DNA from: Ctena decussata
Taxonomy: Eukaryota; Mollusca; Bivalvia; Lucinida; Lucinidae
Assembly (NCBI GenBank): GCA_963989385.1
Contig: OZ022507.1
Span: forward strand, 53,579,400 to 53,643,399
Reading direction: 5' to 3'
Length of the DNA: 64,000 bases
Shown here: positions 1 to 10,614 of the stretch, piece after piece
Layout of the letters: each line of letters starts with the position of its first letter
Numbering within the stretch: the stretch's first letter is position 1
Notes under the pieces: model-generated
What the model was told of the DNA's origin: nothing
The model's input: only the letters and a program-made list of their open reading frames with translations
Databases searched by the model: none
Position numbers and translations under genes: made by a program

Positions 1-265
<265 letters not shown>

Positions 266-910
266 AGAGGAGAGGGTCATACCTGCAGGAGATCTGATAT
301 AGAGGCGGACTGTTCAACTAGCTTTGGAAGGACAGCTTTAAAGAAAGACTTACATTGTAAACTGGTTTCAGTTGCAAATATGAAATTATAAAATGTCGGC
401 TTTATCTCTAAAAATTTGTTAAAAATCTGGTGACAACATACATTTATCATCTTCCTAGAATTACCATAATGACCCTAAATATTTGGACAGACGGGACTGA
501 GCAAACATTGAAGACCCAGATCAAACTGCTCCAGGGTCTACAACGTTTGCTATTCATTAAGCATCTTTTGGATGCATTATCATGTGTAAAATCTACTTTC
601 TAAGAATTTTCGAACAATAACCGTCCTACTTCCAGGTATCCAAAATTTTAGGGTCATAACAGTATCATAAAAATCCCTTGATATCTGGGGCTGTAGTTGG
701 CAGAATGATTTGATAAGGTATGCACAAATTTGAAAGATATAATCAGTATATCTAGTCATATATCAATACCATCAAATGCCATTATGCTGTCTACCAAAAC
801 TCAAAACCATCTTTTCCTTTTTTTGTTGCGCAAAAACAGTTGTCATGAAAATTGTAGCTTCTGTATTTTACAATAAACATTTTCCATGAAAATCAATATA
901 ATAGTTAATC
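266..910 (+). other. Probable 3' UTR and downstream DNA of the synaptophysin-like gene
   Basis: No open frame of note follows the stop codon. AATAAA signals occur at 872-877, 1156-1161 and 1757-1762; any could be the polyadenylation signal. A degenerate copy of the short CAAACAGTG palindrome family lies at about 497-552. Where the transcript ends cannot be decided without cDNA. Confidence 0.35.
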
Positions 911-1111
911 AGTGCTCCAGATAAGAAGGGGTAACAGGGATAATTTAGGGATAATTTTCCTTATTTTCCCATTAAAACATACATTGTGACCCCTCATCAG
1001 AACCGTCTCAGTGAGACGGTTCTGATGAATGGTCACAATGTATGTTTTTGTTGAGAAATAAGAAAAATTATCTCTGAATTATCCCTGTTACCCCTTCTTA
1101 TCTGGAGCTCT
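911..1111. mobile_element. Foldback MITE, family A copy 1
   Basis: An inverted repeat spans nearly its whole length. The outer arms read GCTCCAGATAAG and CTTATCTGGAGC, and the centre is a hairpin built on GAACCGTCTCAGTGAGACGG. Homologous to 2763-2963 over both arms and centre. Non-coding. Its centre resembles the hairpin core seen in families C and N. Confidence 0.75.
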
Positions 1112-1164
1112 GGTTAATGGCAGACTATTTCATTATGTAAAACCAGCAAGATAAGAATAAAACA

Positions 1165-1469
1165 TTAACTCTTTTGGCGCCATTTTTGCCCAGATGTGAC
1201 TGCTAGGCAGAGCGCCATTGTTGCTTTAATGTGACCAGCACAGTCCCATTCATAGCTCCATTTTATGACATTGCCAAGGGAATAATTCAAAGTATATGAC
1301 CAGATAATGGCAAACAAAGATTTTTTCATGAGAAAAGCAAAATTTGGCTGTTTTTGATGAAATTTCGAGACTTTCAAGGGTTTTTATTTGACCAGAAACA
1401 TGCAATCTTTAAAATAAATTTTGCGCTGGAAAGTGCATTTCTATACAAACTTGGCGCCCAAGGAGTTAA
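1165..1469. mobile_element. TIR element with GGCGCC ends, TTAA at both ends
   Basis: The left end TTAACTCTTTTGGCGCCA is matched by the right end TTGGCGCCCAAGGAGTTAA as an inverted repeat. TTAA occurs at 1165-1168 and 1466-1469, either inside the TIR or as a target duplication. The interior codes for nothing recognisable. The ends resemble those of family N (27471-27681). Confidence 0.5.
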
Positions 1470-2762
1470 ATTAGAAAGTCTACAATACCTAAGCAGATGT
1501 AAAGTTTATAATGGTATATTTGGTTAGTTGTGAGCCTTAGTTAATATATGTAGGTACAGATATGTGTTTTCCAGCTACAACAGGAAAACACTTTTATGAC
1601 AGCTTGTTTGCTTCCCTTGGTCAAGTACAGAAGGGGGACAAAAGTATTCATCACAAAGTGCCGTTGCCATATCAATGTATTTACACAAATTTTGTAAAAG
1701 TCTATTATTGCAAAACTGCGACAGTAATCACTATACTGTTTTCACTAGGTTTCAGCAATAAACAAGCATTACAAAAAATTTGATTCTTCGGATATTTTCT
1801 TGTACCAACAGGTTTTAATCAAAGGTAAACGAAAATTCATTTTTTTTGATGATGTTAACATTAACCTCAAATTGTCAATGGGGATCAAGATTTTATAATT
1901 TTTACATTCATTTCAGTCATGTGAATCTCCTGTACTAAATATCCTGTACTAAATACAGAATCATCATAACATTTCATTTATTTTGCTGTTTTCAATTCAT
2001 TTTTTCCACTGAAAGTTTCATTACATAGCCTCTAAAAAGTTTTGTGACAGTATTCTTTTTAAAAGTAATGGAAATGCGTTAATTTAAATGGCAATGTCAC
2101 TTTATGACGAATACTTTTGTCCACCTACTGTTACAGTAGCACTTAAAAATTAACTTGAAGATCTGTTAAAAGGGGTATGGAAAACTTTAAAATATCAGGG
2201 AAAAATTGCATAGGTGACAACTTACGTCATAGCGCTGACGTCATAATCGTTTTATCAGTGGCCTTAATAAGGTTAATGTTTTGCATAATGAAAGCTTGGC
2301 AAACACTGAAAGAACCAAATATCTAGTCGATCTGGTACCTATAGATGTTTTGAATTCAATATTACCCGAAATTCACCATGAAATACTTGCTTAATCTGAA
2401 AACACTTCATTATAGTGATCTGTATCGACTCTGCCTTAATGCATGTTTATCTCAGCTGTCCACATCAAAAATTGTAGTGAGGTATTTTAAAATTTCTCAC
2501 CCTTTGAAGAATCATGCCCTATATATCTGGACCATATGTACATGTAAGCACCGACTCACCATTTTATCTTGAGTTAAAATCCTGTCTCTTATAGGTTACA
2601 AACGGAAAATCTGTCAGAGTTTCTTCAAAATGTTTTGGTTGCCGAATGATTAATTCTGTCACGCGTGCTATGACGTAGGTTGTTAACCCTGAATTGGGTA
2701 ATTTTTAAGTGGAAGATAAGTGGCAAATCTGTAAGAGTGCTGTCTCTCTAAAGTGTATCCAC
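1470..2762. other. Intergenic, no gene seen
   Basis: AT-rich. About 1580-1645 is a reverse-orientation fragment of family L (the TTTTATGAC..TGTTTGCTTCCCT stretch, again at 15478-15525). A TGACGTCA occurs near 2237. Open frames are short and look random. Confidence 0.4.
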
Positions 2763-2963
2763 AGAGCTCTAGATAAGACTGCGTATTCGATGATAATTAA
2801 GGATAATTTTTCTTATTTCTCATCGAAACCAGATGTTGTGACCCCTCATCTGAACCGTCTCGTCAAGACGGTTCAGATGAGGGGTCACAACATATGTTTT
2901 TATGCAGAATTAACAAAAATTATCCCTAATTATCACCAAATACGCCCGCTTATCTAGAGCTCT
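2763..2963. mobile_element. Foldback MITE, family A copy 2
   Basis: Perfect 15-bp terminal inverted repeat AGAGCTCTAGATAAG / CTTATCTAGAGCTCT. An inner perfect hairpin of about 60 bp is centred near 2862 (CTGAACCGTCTCG / its complement). Same family as 911-1111. The short plus-strand frame running through it is a by-product of the palindrome. Confidence 0.8.
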
Positions 2964-3121
2964 GTATCCAGATGCAAAAATTGAGTATCAGGAGCATAGT
3001 GTGTCATATTTATTGTGGTGTATGAAAGATGCAATTGTACTAGTGCTTTAAAGGAAAAATGGTTACGAGGAAAATGATAATGTAAGATATTTACCATAAA
3101 TGTTTAGACAGAAAAGATGGA

Positions 3122-3189
3122 GCAAACAGTGTTAGACCCTGATTAGACTGCTCCTTAGGAGCAGTCTGATCAGGATCTGCACTGTTTGT
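3122..3189. repeat. Short palindromic repeat, family P (GCAAACAGTG type)
   Basis: A near-perfect 68-bp palindrome: GCAAACAGTG..CTGATTAGACTGCTCC, its mirror GGAGCAGTCTGATCAG..CACTGTTTG. Other full or degraded copies lie at 8412-8486, 14700-14757, 16096-16134, 45051-45113 and about 60985-61032. Related to the hairpin cores of families C and N. Non-coding. Confidence 0.7.
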
Positions 3190-4197
3190 CAGAACTTGTA
3201 TAAAACATCCTCTGATAGCTCTGTTCTGAAGTTCTTACAAATATGATGTGATGTCTTATATTGGATAACATCAAAAAGTTTGCTGCAGTATATTGTTACA
3301 TGTATTATAATGTTGGTTACATACTGTTGGAAACCCATTGTCAGTAAGAAACATCACTTTCCTCTGGTTTTATCTTGCCAAAACGGCTTTTTTTGGTTGC
3401 AAAGTAGTACACTTTGAAAGGTGAAAGTATCAGAATGAGGATAACTGTTGAAATTGTCATTGCATTTGGGGAGGTATGTTGTCAATTTGCAATGATGACT
3501 TTGTTAGCACATTTCCATAAAGCAAAATGTGTGCTTATAAAACTAACAAGTTTCCTTTAAAAATGACAGTGTTGAGACAGTTATCCTGTTAATGAAATGG
3601 TATAAGAGTTCATTTCAGAAATGTGTTAAGTAATTCATGATAAATAATAGAAATGCAGTGAGTGATTGCTGTGTTAGCGTAGTTGTAGGTTAAGGACAAA
3701 AGGTGTGTAAAAATGTGCTGAGGGCTGGATAAACTAATGTTTTATGGGCTGGAAATTTGCTGTTTTTTTACTTCTTGAAAATGGACTTGAGGTTTGTTGG
3801 GATAATTAAAGAAAATCCTCAACATTTTGGCTTGTGTGTTGCCCATGATGAGTTTGATTTTGTTAGGTATTCCATTTCATAGTTAACGTAGCTTTACTCT
3901 AGTTATTTTCTGTCATATTGAGATGGCAGAGTTTTTCCCCTTATACTAATGAACAAGAAACAGGCATCTTTAAGATTTTTGTTTTGCTTAAATTATGTGG
4001 ACAGACTAACTCCATGTAGATCCACATGAGAGTTGTCAAAATCCATGTAGATCCACACGAGAGTGTTCATAGATGTAGACAAGAGTCAGATCAGACTGCT
4101 TTGAAGAAAGCTGTCTGATCAGGTCTGTCTGCAGTAAAAGGACCTAGCAGACATGAGCAATTTTGAATTTGGCAAGTCTGAATATTCATGGCACATT
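3190..4197. other. Intergenic, no gene seen
   Basis: AT-rich single-copy-looking DNA. A degraded family P palindrome sits at about 4080-4138, preceded by a direct repeat of CCATGTAGATCCACA near 4010-4060. No supported coding region. Confidence 0.4.
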
Positions 4198-4587
4198 TGG
4201 GTCGCGGTATGACAAAACCAACAAAGTGGCATGTGTGCCAGGCAAAGACTCAGATCAGCCTGGGCAGCCGCCCAGTTTGATCAGAGTCTTGGTTGACCTC
4301 CTGGAGCTAGCTTAGACCCTTTGGTGCCCTTTAAGCCCATAGCAAAGATTCTGATCAGGGTTCGAGGTTCGAAAACTTGAGAATAATCTCAAACTCAAAA
4401 TAAAGCACACTGATTGTCTGCTTCCGAGCATGTGCTTGGAAGCTGCCAATCAGTGTGCTTCATTTTGAGTTTGAGAATGTACTCAAGTTTTATAACCTCT
4501 GGGCCTGGCTGGGTGGATGCTCAGGCTGATCTGAGTCTTCACTGGGCGCACATGCCACTTTGTTGTTTTGTCATGTCACGGCTCATA
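4198..4587. mobile_element. Family B MITE copy 1, split by a nested element
   Basis: The left half (ACAAAACCAACAAAGTGG..GATCAGCCTGGGCA) and right half (GCTGATCTGAG..GTCACGGCTCATAT) match the 240-bp family B consensus seen intact at 12827-13070 and 27898-28143. About 136 bp of unrelated palindromic DNA separates them. Confidence 0.75.
4364..4499. mobile_element. Palindromic MITE nested inside family B
   Basis: Inverted arms GAGGTTCGAAAACTTGAG and CTCAAGTTTTATAACCTC, then CTCAAACTCAAAATAAAGCA and its mirror, folding into an almost complete hairpin. It sits where the family B consensus continues without interruption, so it inserted later. A solitary piece of its end (AAGTTTTATAACC) also occurs near 8388. 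Confidence 0.7.
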
Positions 4588-4603
4588 TGGTTTATTTTCT
4601 CTG

Positions 4604-4957
4604 ACAGTAAACACAGGGTATAAACAAGTCCGCCAATTTTCACTTCCTGCAGAGACTGTCCGTCATATTTGGCTTCCACCGGGACTGTCCACCAACTCTT
4701 GCTTCATGCCGGGACTACTGTCCTCGAAAAATGGCTTCCTGCCGAGACTGTCAGCGTGACTTTGCTTCCATCTTCCATGCCGAGAGCCTTGGCAGGAAGC
4801 AGAATCATGCAGACAGTCTCTGCAGGAAGCCATTAATCATGTACAGAAGTCTCGGCAGGAAGCAAGAGATCGTGGACAGTCTCAGCGGAAGCCAAATATG
4901 ATGTACAGTCTCTGCAGGAAGCGAAAATTAGCGGAATCGATTATACACTGTGGTAAA
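4604..4957. repeat. Long hairpin whose arms are tandem modules of about 35 bp
   Basis: The left arm (about 4604-4775) holds five modules carrying GCTTCCTGCCGAGACTGTC variants. The right arm (about 4785-4957) holds the same modules inverted (GACAGTCTCTGCAGGAAGC). Flanking arm sequence also pairs (CCGCCAATTTTCAC with GCGAAAATTAGCGG). No coding potential. It may be a foldback transposon or a source of hairpin RNA; no relatives elsewhere in the window. Confidence 0.7.
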
Positions 4958-5489
4958 GGTGCCTGGTTATTTCAATATTCTTTCATTTCTCTTTTTAGAT
5001 TAATTGGTGCAGCAGTTTATTCTTTTATATATATTTATTAAACTAACGTAACATATATATTGGTTTATAAGGCTGATCTAGGTCTTTTAGATTGTGTTGG
5101 AAGAGAAAAAAACCCATTCTAAAGCTGAATTACACAAGACTGATTCAGACTTGTTGAGTCTGGAAAAAATAAAATTTAGTGAGGTTCTGGAAAAAATTAG
5201 TGAGACCTTAATTTTCACATCAAATATAAAGTGAAATTTCAGAAAAAAAATAGTGAATCGGCACGTAAAACTGGGTTTTTGGAGCCCAAAAATAGGGAGA
5301 CTTTACATATTTGCGGTAATTTTGGGAGGGTAATCTCCAGTCTTATAAGCAAATAAATACGTAATGAGAAAAGTGACCTTGTTTCAAGTGTGAATAGTAA
5401 AGACTTAGATCAGCCTTCACTCTGTCTGATCATTTTTTCTTGTTCCCTGTTCACACTTGTTTATACTGTTCCGTTTCATGTGCCAGGGC
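4958..5489. other. Intergenic, no gene seen
   Basis: AT-rich. A local direct repeat of the AAAATTAGTGAG type occurs near 5165-5205. No coding or RNA gene recognised. Confidence 0.35.
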
Positions 5490-5700
5490 TGAAATATTTT
5501 CAACACCTGGTTAACTATTTTGCAAGGATGTTACAAAATGGAAAAGAGTTGTTACGAAATATATAAGAGACATAGTTACCAAATGACCTGGTCATCAGGT
5601 CGTTTGATAACTATGACTCTTTTCCCTTACATAACAGCTCTTTTTTGTTTCGTGACAGCCCTTGTATATACATAGTTAACCATGGGTGTTTTCCACACAT
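5490..5700. mobile_element. Foldback MITE
   Basis: Arms of about 95 bp pair with some mismatches: CACCTGGTTAACTA at the left with TAGTTAACCATGGGTG at the right, and an inner stem CATAGTTACCAAATGACCTG with CAGGTCGTTTGATAACTATG. Non-coding, single copy in this window. Confidence 0.6.
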
Positions 5701-5875
5701 TTGGTTGTTATGTTTGTGCTAGCTATGTTATAATAAGAATCCATATGTAAAATTCAGATTTTGTACAGTAATCGTTATATCATATTGTATTTACATATTT
5801 ATGCATCAAATTAGCATGAAATCCTTAGATCATATTGTACCATATTGGGACAAACAGGTTCCGAGGTTATAGTAC

Positions 5876-8158
5876 TTTTTAGCTCACCTGAGCCGAAGGC
5901 TCAGAGGTGAGCTTATAGGATGGGAGTCGAGCCGTCGTCCGTCCGTGCGTGGGTGGGTGGGTGCGTGGGTGCGTGCGTGCGTGCGTCAACACTTTCAAAC
6001 ATAAATATCTCAGAAACCAGTGGGCTGATTGCAATCAAATTTTATCTGAAGCATCATTTGGGTGGGGGAAAGGCTGCATTAGGTTTTGGTGCAGATCAGC
6101 TCAGAACTCTGGTTTCCATGGCAACAGATAGCCCCCATAGGGTTATAATGGGGAAAACGGCGTCATCACGTTTTCTCGACTGTTTTTGATTAGATCCTTA
6201 TCATACTTGCAGGTAATGGTGACATACACAAGAGCTTGGATGAGTTCGAAATTTGGCCGGATTCGAGCACAGACTACGGAGTTAGCTGCCCTTGAGCGTT
6301 TGAAAAAAATCCCATAGGGTTATAATGGGGAAAATGGCGTCATCGCGTTTTCTCAACTGTTTTTGCTTAGATCCTTATCATACTTGCAGGTAATGATGAC
6401 ATACATAAGAGCTTGGATGAGTTCGAAATTTGGCCGGATTTGAGCACAGACTACGGAGTTAGCTGCCCTTGAGCGTTTGAAAAAATCCCATAGTGTTATA
6501 ATGGAGAATACAACCTCATCACATATTTTTAGAAAAACTTTGTCATCGCTCTATTGCCTACATTTCTCAACAGATTTTAAAATAACTTCACACAAATGTA
6601 GGGCATGACAATATCTCGAGCAAGTTCGACTTTCAGGATGCTGCGCCCAAGGTCAAGGTCACTGTGGCTATTTTTTGAAAAACTTTGTCAGCCCTCTAGC
6701 ACCTACATTTCTCAGCAGATTTTAAAATAACTTCACACAAATGTAGGGCATGACAATATCTCGAGCAAGTTCGACTTTCAGGATGCTGCGCCCAAGGTCA
6801 AGGTCACTGTGGCTATTTTTAGAAAAACTTTGTCAGCGCTCTAGCACCTACATTTCTCAATGGATTTTAAAATAACATCACACAAATGTAGGGCATGACA
6901 ATATCTCGAGCAAGTTCGACTTTCAGGGTGCTGTGCCCAAGGTCAAGGACACTGTGGCTATTTTTAGAAAAACTTTGTCATCGCCCTAGCACCTTCATTT
7001 CTCCATGGATTTTGAAATGACTTGACACAAATGTAGGGTATGACAATATCTCAAGCATGTTCGACTTCCAGGGTGCTGCGCCTAAGGTCAAGGTCACTGT
7101 GGCTATTTTTAGAAAAACTTTGTCAGCGCTCTAGCACCTACATTTCTCAATGGATTTTAAAATAAATTCACACAAATGTAGGGCATGACAATATCTCGAG
7201 CAAGTTCGACTTTCAGGGTGCTGTGTTTAAGGTCAAGGTCACTGTGGCTATTTTTAGAAAAACTTTGTCATCGCCCTAGCACCTTCATTTCTCCATGGAT
7301 TTTGAAATAACTTGACACAAATGTAGGGTATGACAATATCTCAAGCAAGATCAACTTTCAGGATGCTGCACCCAAGGTCAAGGTCACTGCGGCTATTTTT
7401 AGAAAAACATTGTAATCGCTCTAGCACCTACATTTCTCAACGGATTTTAAAATAAATTCACACAAATGTAGGGCATGACAATATCTCGAGCAAGTTTGAC
7501 TTTCAGGGTGCTGCAATCAAGGTTTTTAATTAGATCCTTATCATACTTGCAGGTTATGATGACATACATAAGAGCTTGGATGAGTTCGAAATTTGGCCGC
7601 ATTGAGCACAGACTATGGAGTTAGCTGCCCTTGAGCGTTTGAAAAAAATCCCATAGTCTTATAATGGAGAAAACAACGTCATCACATTTTCATTTTTCAT
7701 CGGATCCTCTTCATACTTGCAGGTAATGAGGATATGCATAAAAGCTTGGATTAGTTAGCATTTCGGCTAGATCCGACCACTGACTATGGAGTACCTGCCC
7801 TGAGCATCCAAAAAATCAATGTCCCCACTTTTTCTTGGTTTCTACTGATCCGATCCTTTTCAAACTTGCAGGTAATGAGGAAATGCATAATATCTTAAAC
7901 AAGTTCAAATTTTGGCCAGATCAGGCCAACCACTACGAAGTTAGCTGCCCTTGACAGCTCTGTCTATTGTGCTCTTGATCGGATACTTTTTAAACTTGCA
8001 TATATTAAATGAGGGCATACATAATGTTTTGGATGAGTTTAATTTTCAGCCTGATTGGACCACTGACTGTGGAGTTAGCTGCCCTTGAGCATCTTAAATA
8101 TCCCTATAGGTTTACAATGTCTCTCAGGTGAGCAATTGTTGCCCTTTGGGCTACTTGT
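5876..8158 (+). mobile_element. Helentron/DINE-like non-autonomous element, copy 1
   Basis: Seen: the 5' end T5-AGCTCACCTGAG is followed by a hairpin (GAGCCGAAGGCTC) and a CGTCCGTGCG/GGGTGGGTGCG simple repeat at about 5932-5990. Next come two repeats of about 178 bp (GGTTATAATGGGGAAAA..), then seven minisatellite units of exactly 145 bp starting at 6532, 6677, 6822, 6967, 7112, 7257 and 7402. The 3' end is CTCAGGTGAGC, a small stem GCCCTTTGGGC, and TACTTGTTT. Known: Helentrons and their DINE/HINE derivatives have subterminal inverted repeats, a microsatellite near the 5' end, a tandem-repeat core, a 3' stem-loop and insert between two Ts. All of these are present. No Rep/helicase coding sequence is seen, so it is non-autonomous. 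Confidence 0.6.
6532..7525 (+). repeat. 145-bp minisatellite array (7 units)
   Basis: Units begin GAAAAACTTTGTCAnCGC and contain GGGCATGACAATATCTCGAG and AAGGTCAAGGTCACTGTGGC. Unit starts are spaced exactly 145 bp with no indels. Two variants alternate over part of the array: a (CTCTAGCACCTACATTTCTC) and b (CCCTAGCACCTTCATTTCTCC at 6967 and 7257). Confidence 0.85.
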
Positions 8159-8384
8159 TTAATGCTCAACTCAGCTGGGCATGAAATTTTGCTCTGCTGA
8201 TAAATATGAAAATGCCACATAATGTTAAATTTTCTCTGCTGATAAATTTGAAAACGCCAACTATTATTTATAAGCAGAGAAAATTTCATACTCAGCTAAA
8301 TTGAGCAAGAAACCAACAGTACTTATCAGTAATTTGCTATTTATTAGCAAGTAAAATTTCATGCTCAGCTGAATTGAGTATGGA
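8159..8384. mobile_element. Foldback MITE directly abutting the Helentron 3' end
   Basis: The outer arms CTCAACTCAGCTGGGCATGA and TCATGCTCAGCTGAATTGAG are inverted. A second inner pair repeats the same theme (TCTCTGCTGATAAATT / ATAAGCAGAGAAAATTTC). So the arms are doubled. Non-coding. Confidence 0.6.
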
Positions 8385-8411
8385 AAAAGTTTTATAACCT
8401 TTAGGGCCAAG

Positions 8412-8486
8412 TCTGAGCAAACAGAGCAGATCAGGATGAACCTGCTGCCAAAGGAGCAGTCTGATCAGGGTCTACAGTGTTTGCCT
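8412..8486. repeat. Short palindromic repeat, family P
   Basis: GCAAACAGAGCAGATCAGGA at the left and GGAGCAGTCTGATCAGG..GTGTTTGCC at the right. A degraded copy of the 3122-3189 palindrome. Confidence 0.55.
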
Positions 8487-8576
8487 TTCTCTATGGATTG
8501 TTTGAATGCAATACTGCATTAAAAGCAAAAAGTTTTCAGTTGTGGGACAATTATGGTAGTTATTTTAGGTGTCCCA

Positions 8577-10614
8577 ATTTTTAGCTCACCTGAGCCGAAG
8601 GCTCAGAGGTGAGCTTATAGGATGGGAGTCGAGCCGTCGTCCGTGCGTGCGTGCGTGGGTGCGTGGGTGGGTGGGTGCGTCAACACTTTCCAACATAAAT
8701 ATCTCAGAGACCAGTGGGCCGATTGCAATCAAATTTTATCCGAAGCATCATTTGGGTGGGGGAAAGGCTGCATTAGGTTTTGGTGCTGATCAGCTCAGAA
8801 CTCTGGTTTCCATGGCAACAGATAGCCCCCATAGGGTTATAATGGGGAAAATGGCGTCATCACGTTTTCTCGACTGTTTTTGATTAGATCCTTATCATAC
8901 TTGCAGGTAATGATGACATACACAAGAGCTTGGATGAGTTCGAAATTTGGCCGGATTCGAGCACAGACTACGGAGTTAGCTGCCCTTGAGCGTTTGAAAA
9001 AATCCCATAGGGTTATAATGGGGAAAATGGCGTCATCACGTTTTCTCAACTGTTTTCGCTTAGATCCTTATCATACTTGCAGGTAATGATGACATACATA
9101 AGAGCTTGGATGAGTTCGAAATTTGGCTGGATTCGAGCACAGACTACGGAGTTAGCTGCCCTTGAGCGTTTGAAAAAAATCCCATAGTGTTATAATGGAG
9201 AAAACAACGTCATCACATATTTTTAGAAAAACTTTGTCAGAGCTCTATTGCCTACATTTCTCAACGGATTTTAAAATAACTTCACACAAATGTAGGGCAT
9301 GACAATATCTCGAGCAAGTTCGACTTTCAGGATGCTGCGCCCAAGGTCAAGGTCACTGTGGCTATTTTTAGAAAAACTTTGTCAGCACTCTAGCACCTAC
9401 ATTTCTCAGCAGATTTTAAAATAACTTCACACAAATGAAGGGCATGACAATATCTCGAGCAAGTTCGACTTTCAGGATGCTGCGCCCAAGGTCAAGGTCA
9501 CTGTAGCTATTTTTAGAAAAACTTTGTCAGAGCTCTAGCACCTACATTTCTCAGCAGATTTTAAAATAACTTTACACAAATGTAGGGCATGACAATATCT
9601 CAAGCAAGTTTGACTTTCAGGGTGCTGCACCCAAGGTCAAGGTCACTGTGGCTATTTTTATAAAAACTTGGTCATCGCTCTAGCGCCTACATTTCTCAAC
9701 GGATTTTAAATCATCTTCGCACAAATGTAGGGCATGACAATATCTCGAGCAAGTTTGACTTTCAGGGTGCTGCACCCAAGGTCAAGGTCACTGTGGCTAT
9801 TTTTAGAAAAACTTTGTCATCGCCCTAGCACCTTCACTTCTCCATGGATTTTCAAATAACTTGACACAAATGTAGGGTATGACAATATCTCAAGCAAGTT
9901 CAACATTCAGGATGCTGTGCCCAAGGTCAAGGTCACTGTGGCTATTTTTAGAAAAGCTTTGTCATCGCTCTAGCACCTACATTTCTCAATGGATTTTAAA
10001 ATAAATTCACACAAATGTAGGGCATGACAATATCTCGAGCAAGTTTGACTTTCAGGGTGCTGCAATCAAGGTTTTTGATTTGATCCTTATCATACTTGCA
10101 GGTAATGATGACATACATAAGAGCTTGGATGAGTTCCAAATTTGGCCGGATTCGAGCACAGACTATGGAGTTAGCTGCCCTTGAGCGTTTGAAAAAAATC
10201 CCCTAGTCTTATAATGGAGAAAACAACGTCATCACATTTTCATTTTTCATCAGATCCTCTTCATACTTGCAGGTAATGAGGATATGCATAAAAGCTTGGA
10301 TTAGTTAGCATTTCAGCTAGATCCCACCACTGACTATGGAGTACCTGCCCTAGGCCTGAGCATCCAAAAAATCAATGTCGCCACTTTTTCTTGGTTTCTA
10401 CTGATCGGATCCTTTTCAAACTTGCAGGTAATGAGAAAATGCTTTTTAAACTTGCATATATTAAATGAGGGCATACAGAATGTTTTGGATGAGTTTAATT
10501 TTCAGCCTGATTGGACCACTGACTGTGGAGTTAGCTGCCTTTGAGCATCTTAAATATCCCTATAGGTTTACAATGTCTCTCAGGTGAGCAATTGTTGCCC
10601 TTTGGGCTACTTGT
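8577..10614 (+). mobile_element. Helentron/DINE-like element, copy 2, full 5' to 3'
   Basis: Same layout and sequence as 5876-8158: T-rich flank, AGCTCACCTGAG, GT/GC-rich simple repeat, 178-bp repeats, six 145-bp units starting at 9226, 9371, 9516, 9661, 9806 and 9951, and the 3' end CTCAGGTGAGC..GCCCTTTGGGCTACTTGT at 10580-10614. It is missing a segment near 10436 relative to copy 1 (the AGGCCAACCACTA block). Both copies are similar enough to be young. Confidence 0.6.
9226..10075 (+). repeat. 145-bp minisatellite array (6 units)
   Basis: Exact 145-bp spacing. Nearly every unit carries AAGGTCAAGGTCA. The unit at 9806 is the b variant (CCCTAGCACCTTCACTTCTCC). Confidence 0.85.

Noticed and set aside
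923..960. GTAACAGGGATAATTTAGGGATAA resembles the I-SceI meganuclease site
   Set aside because: The order of bases does not match the 18-bp site, and the match is to common words inside a MITE arm.
8569..9086. Plus- and minus-strand frames of 68-104 residues
   Set aside because: They fall in the 5' simple repeat and 178-bp repeats of the Helentron-like element; a similar frame recurs at 5920-6189 only because the repeat recurs.
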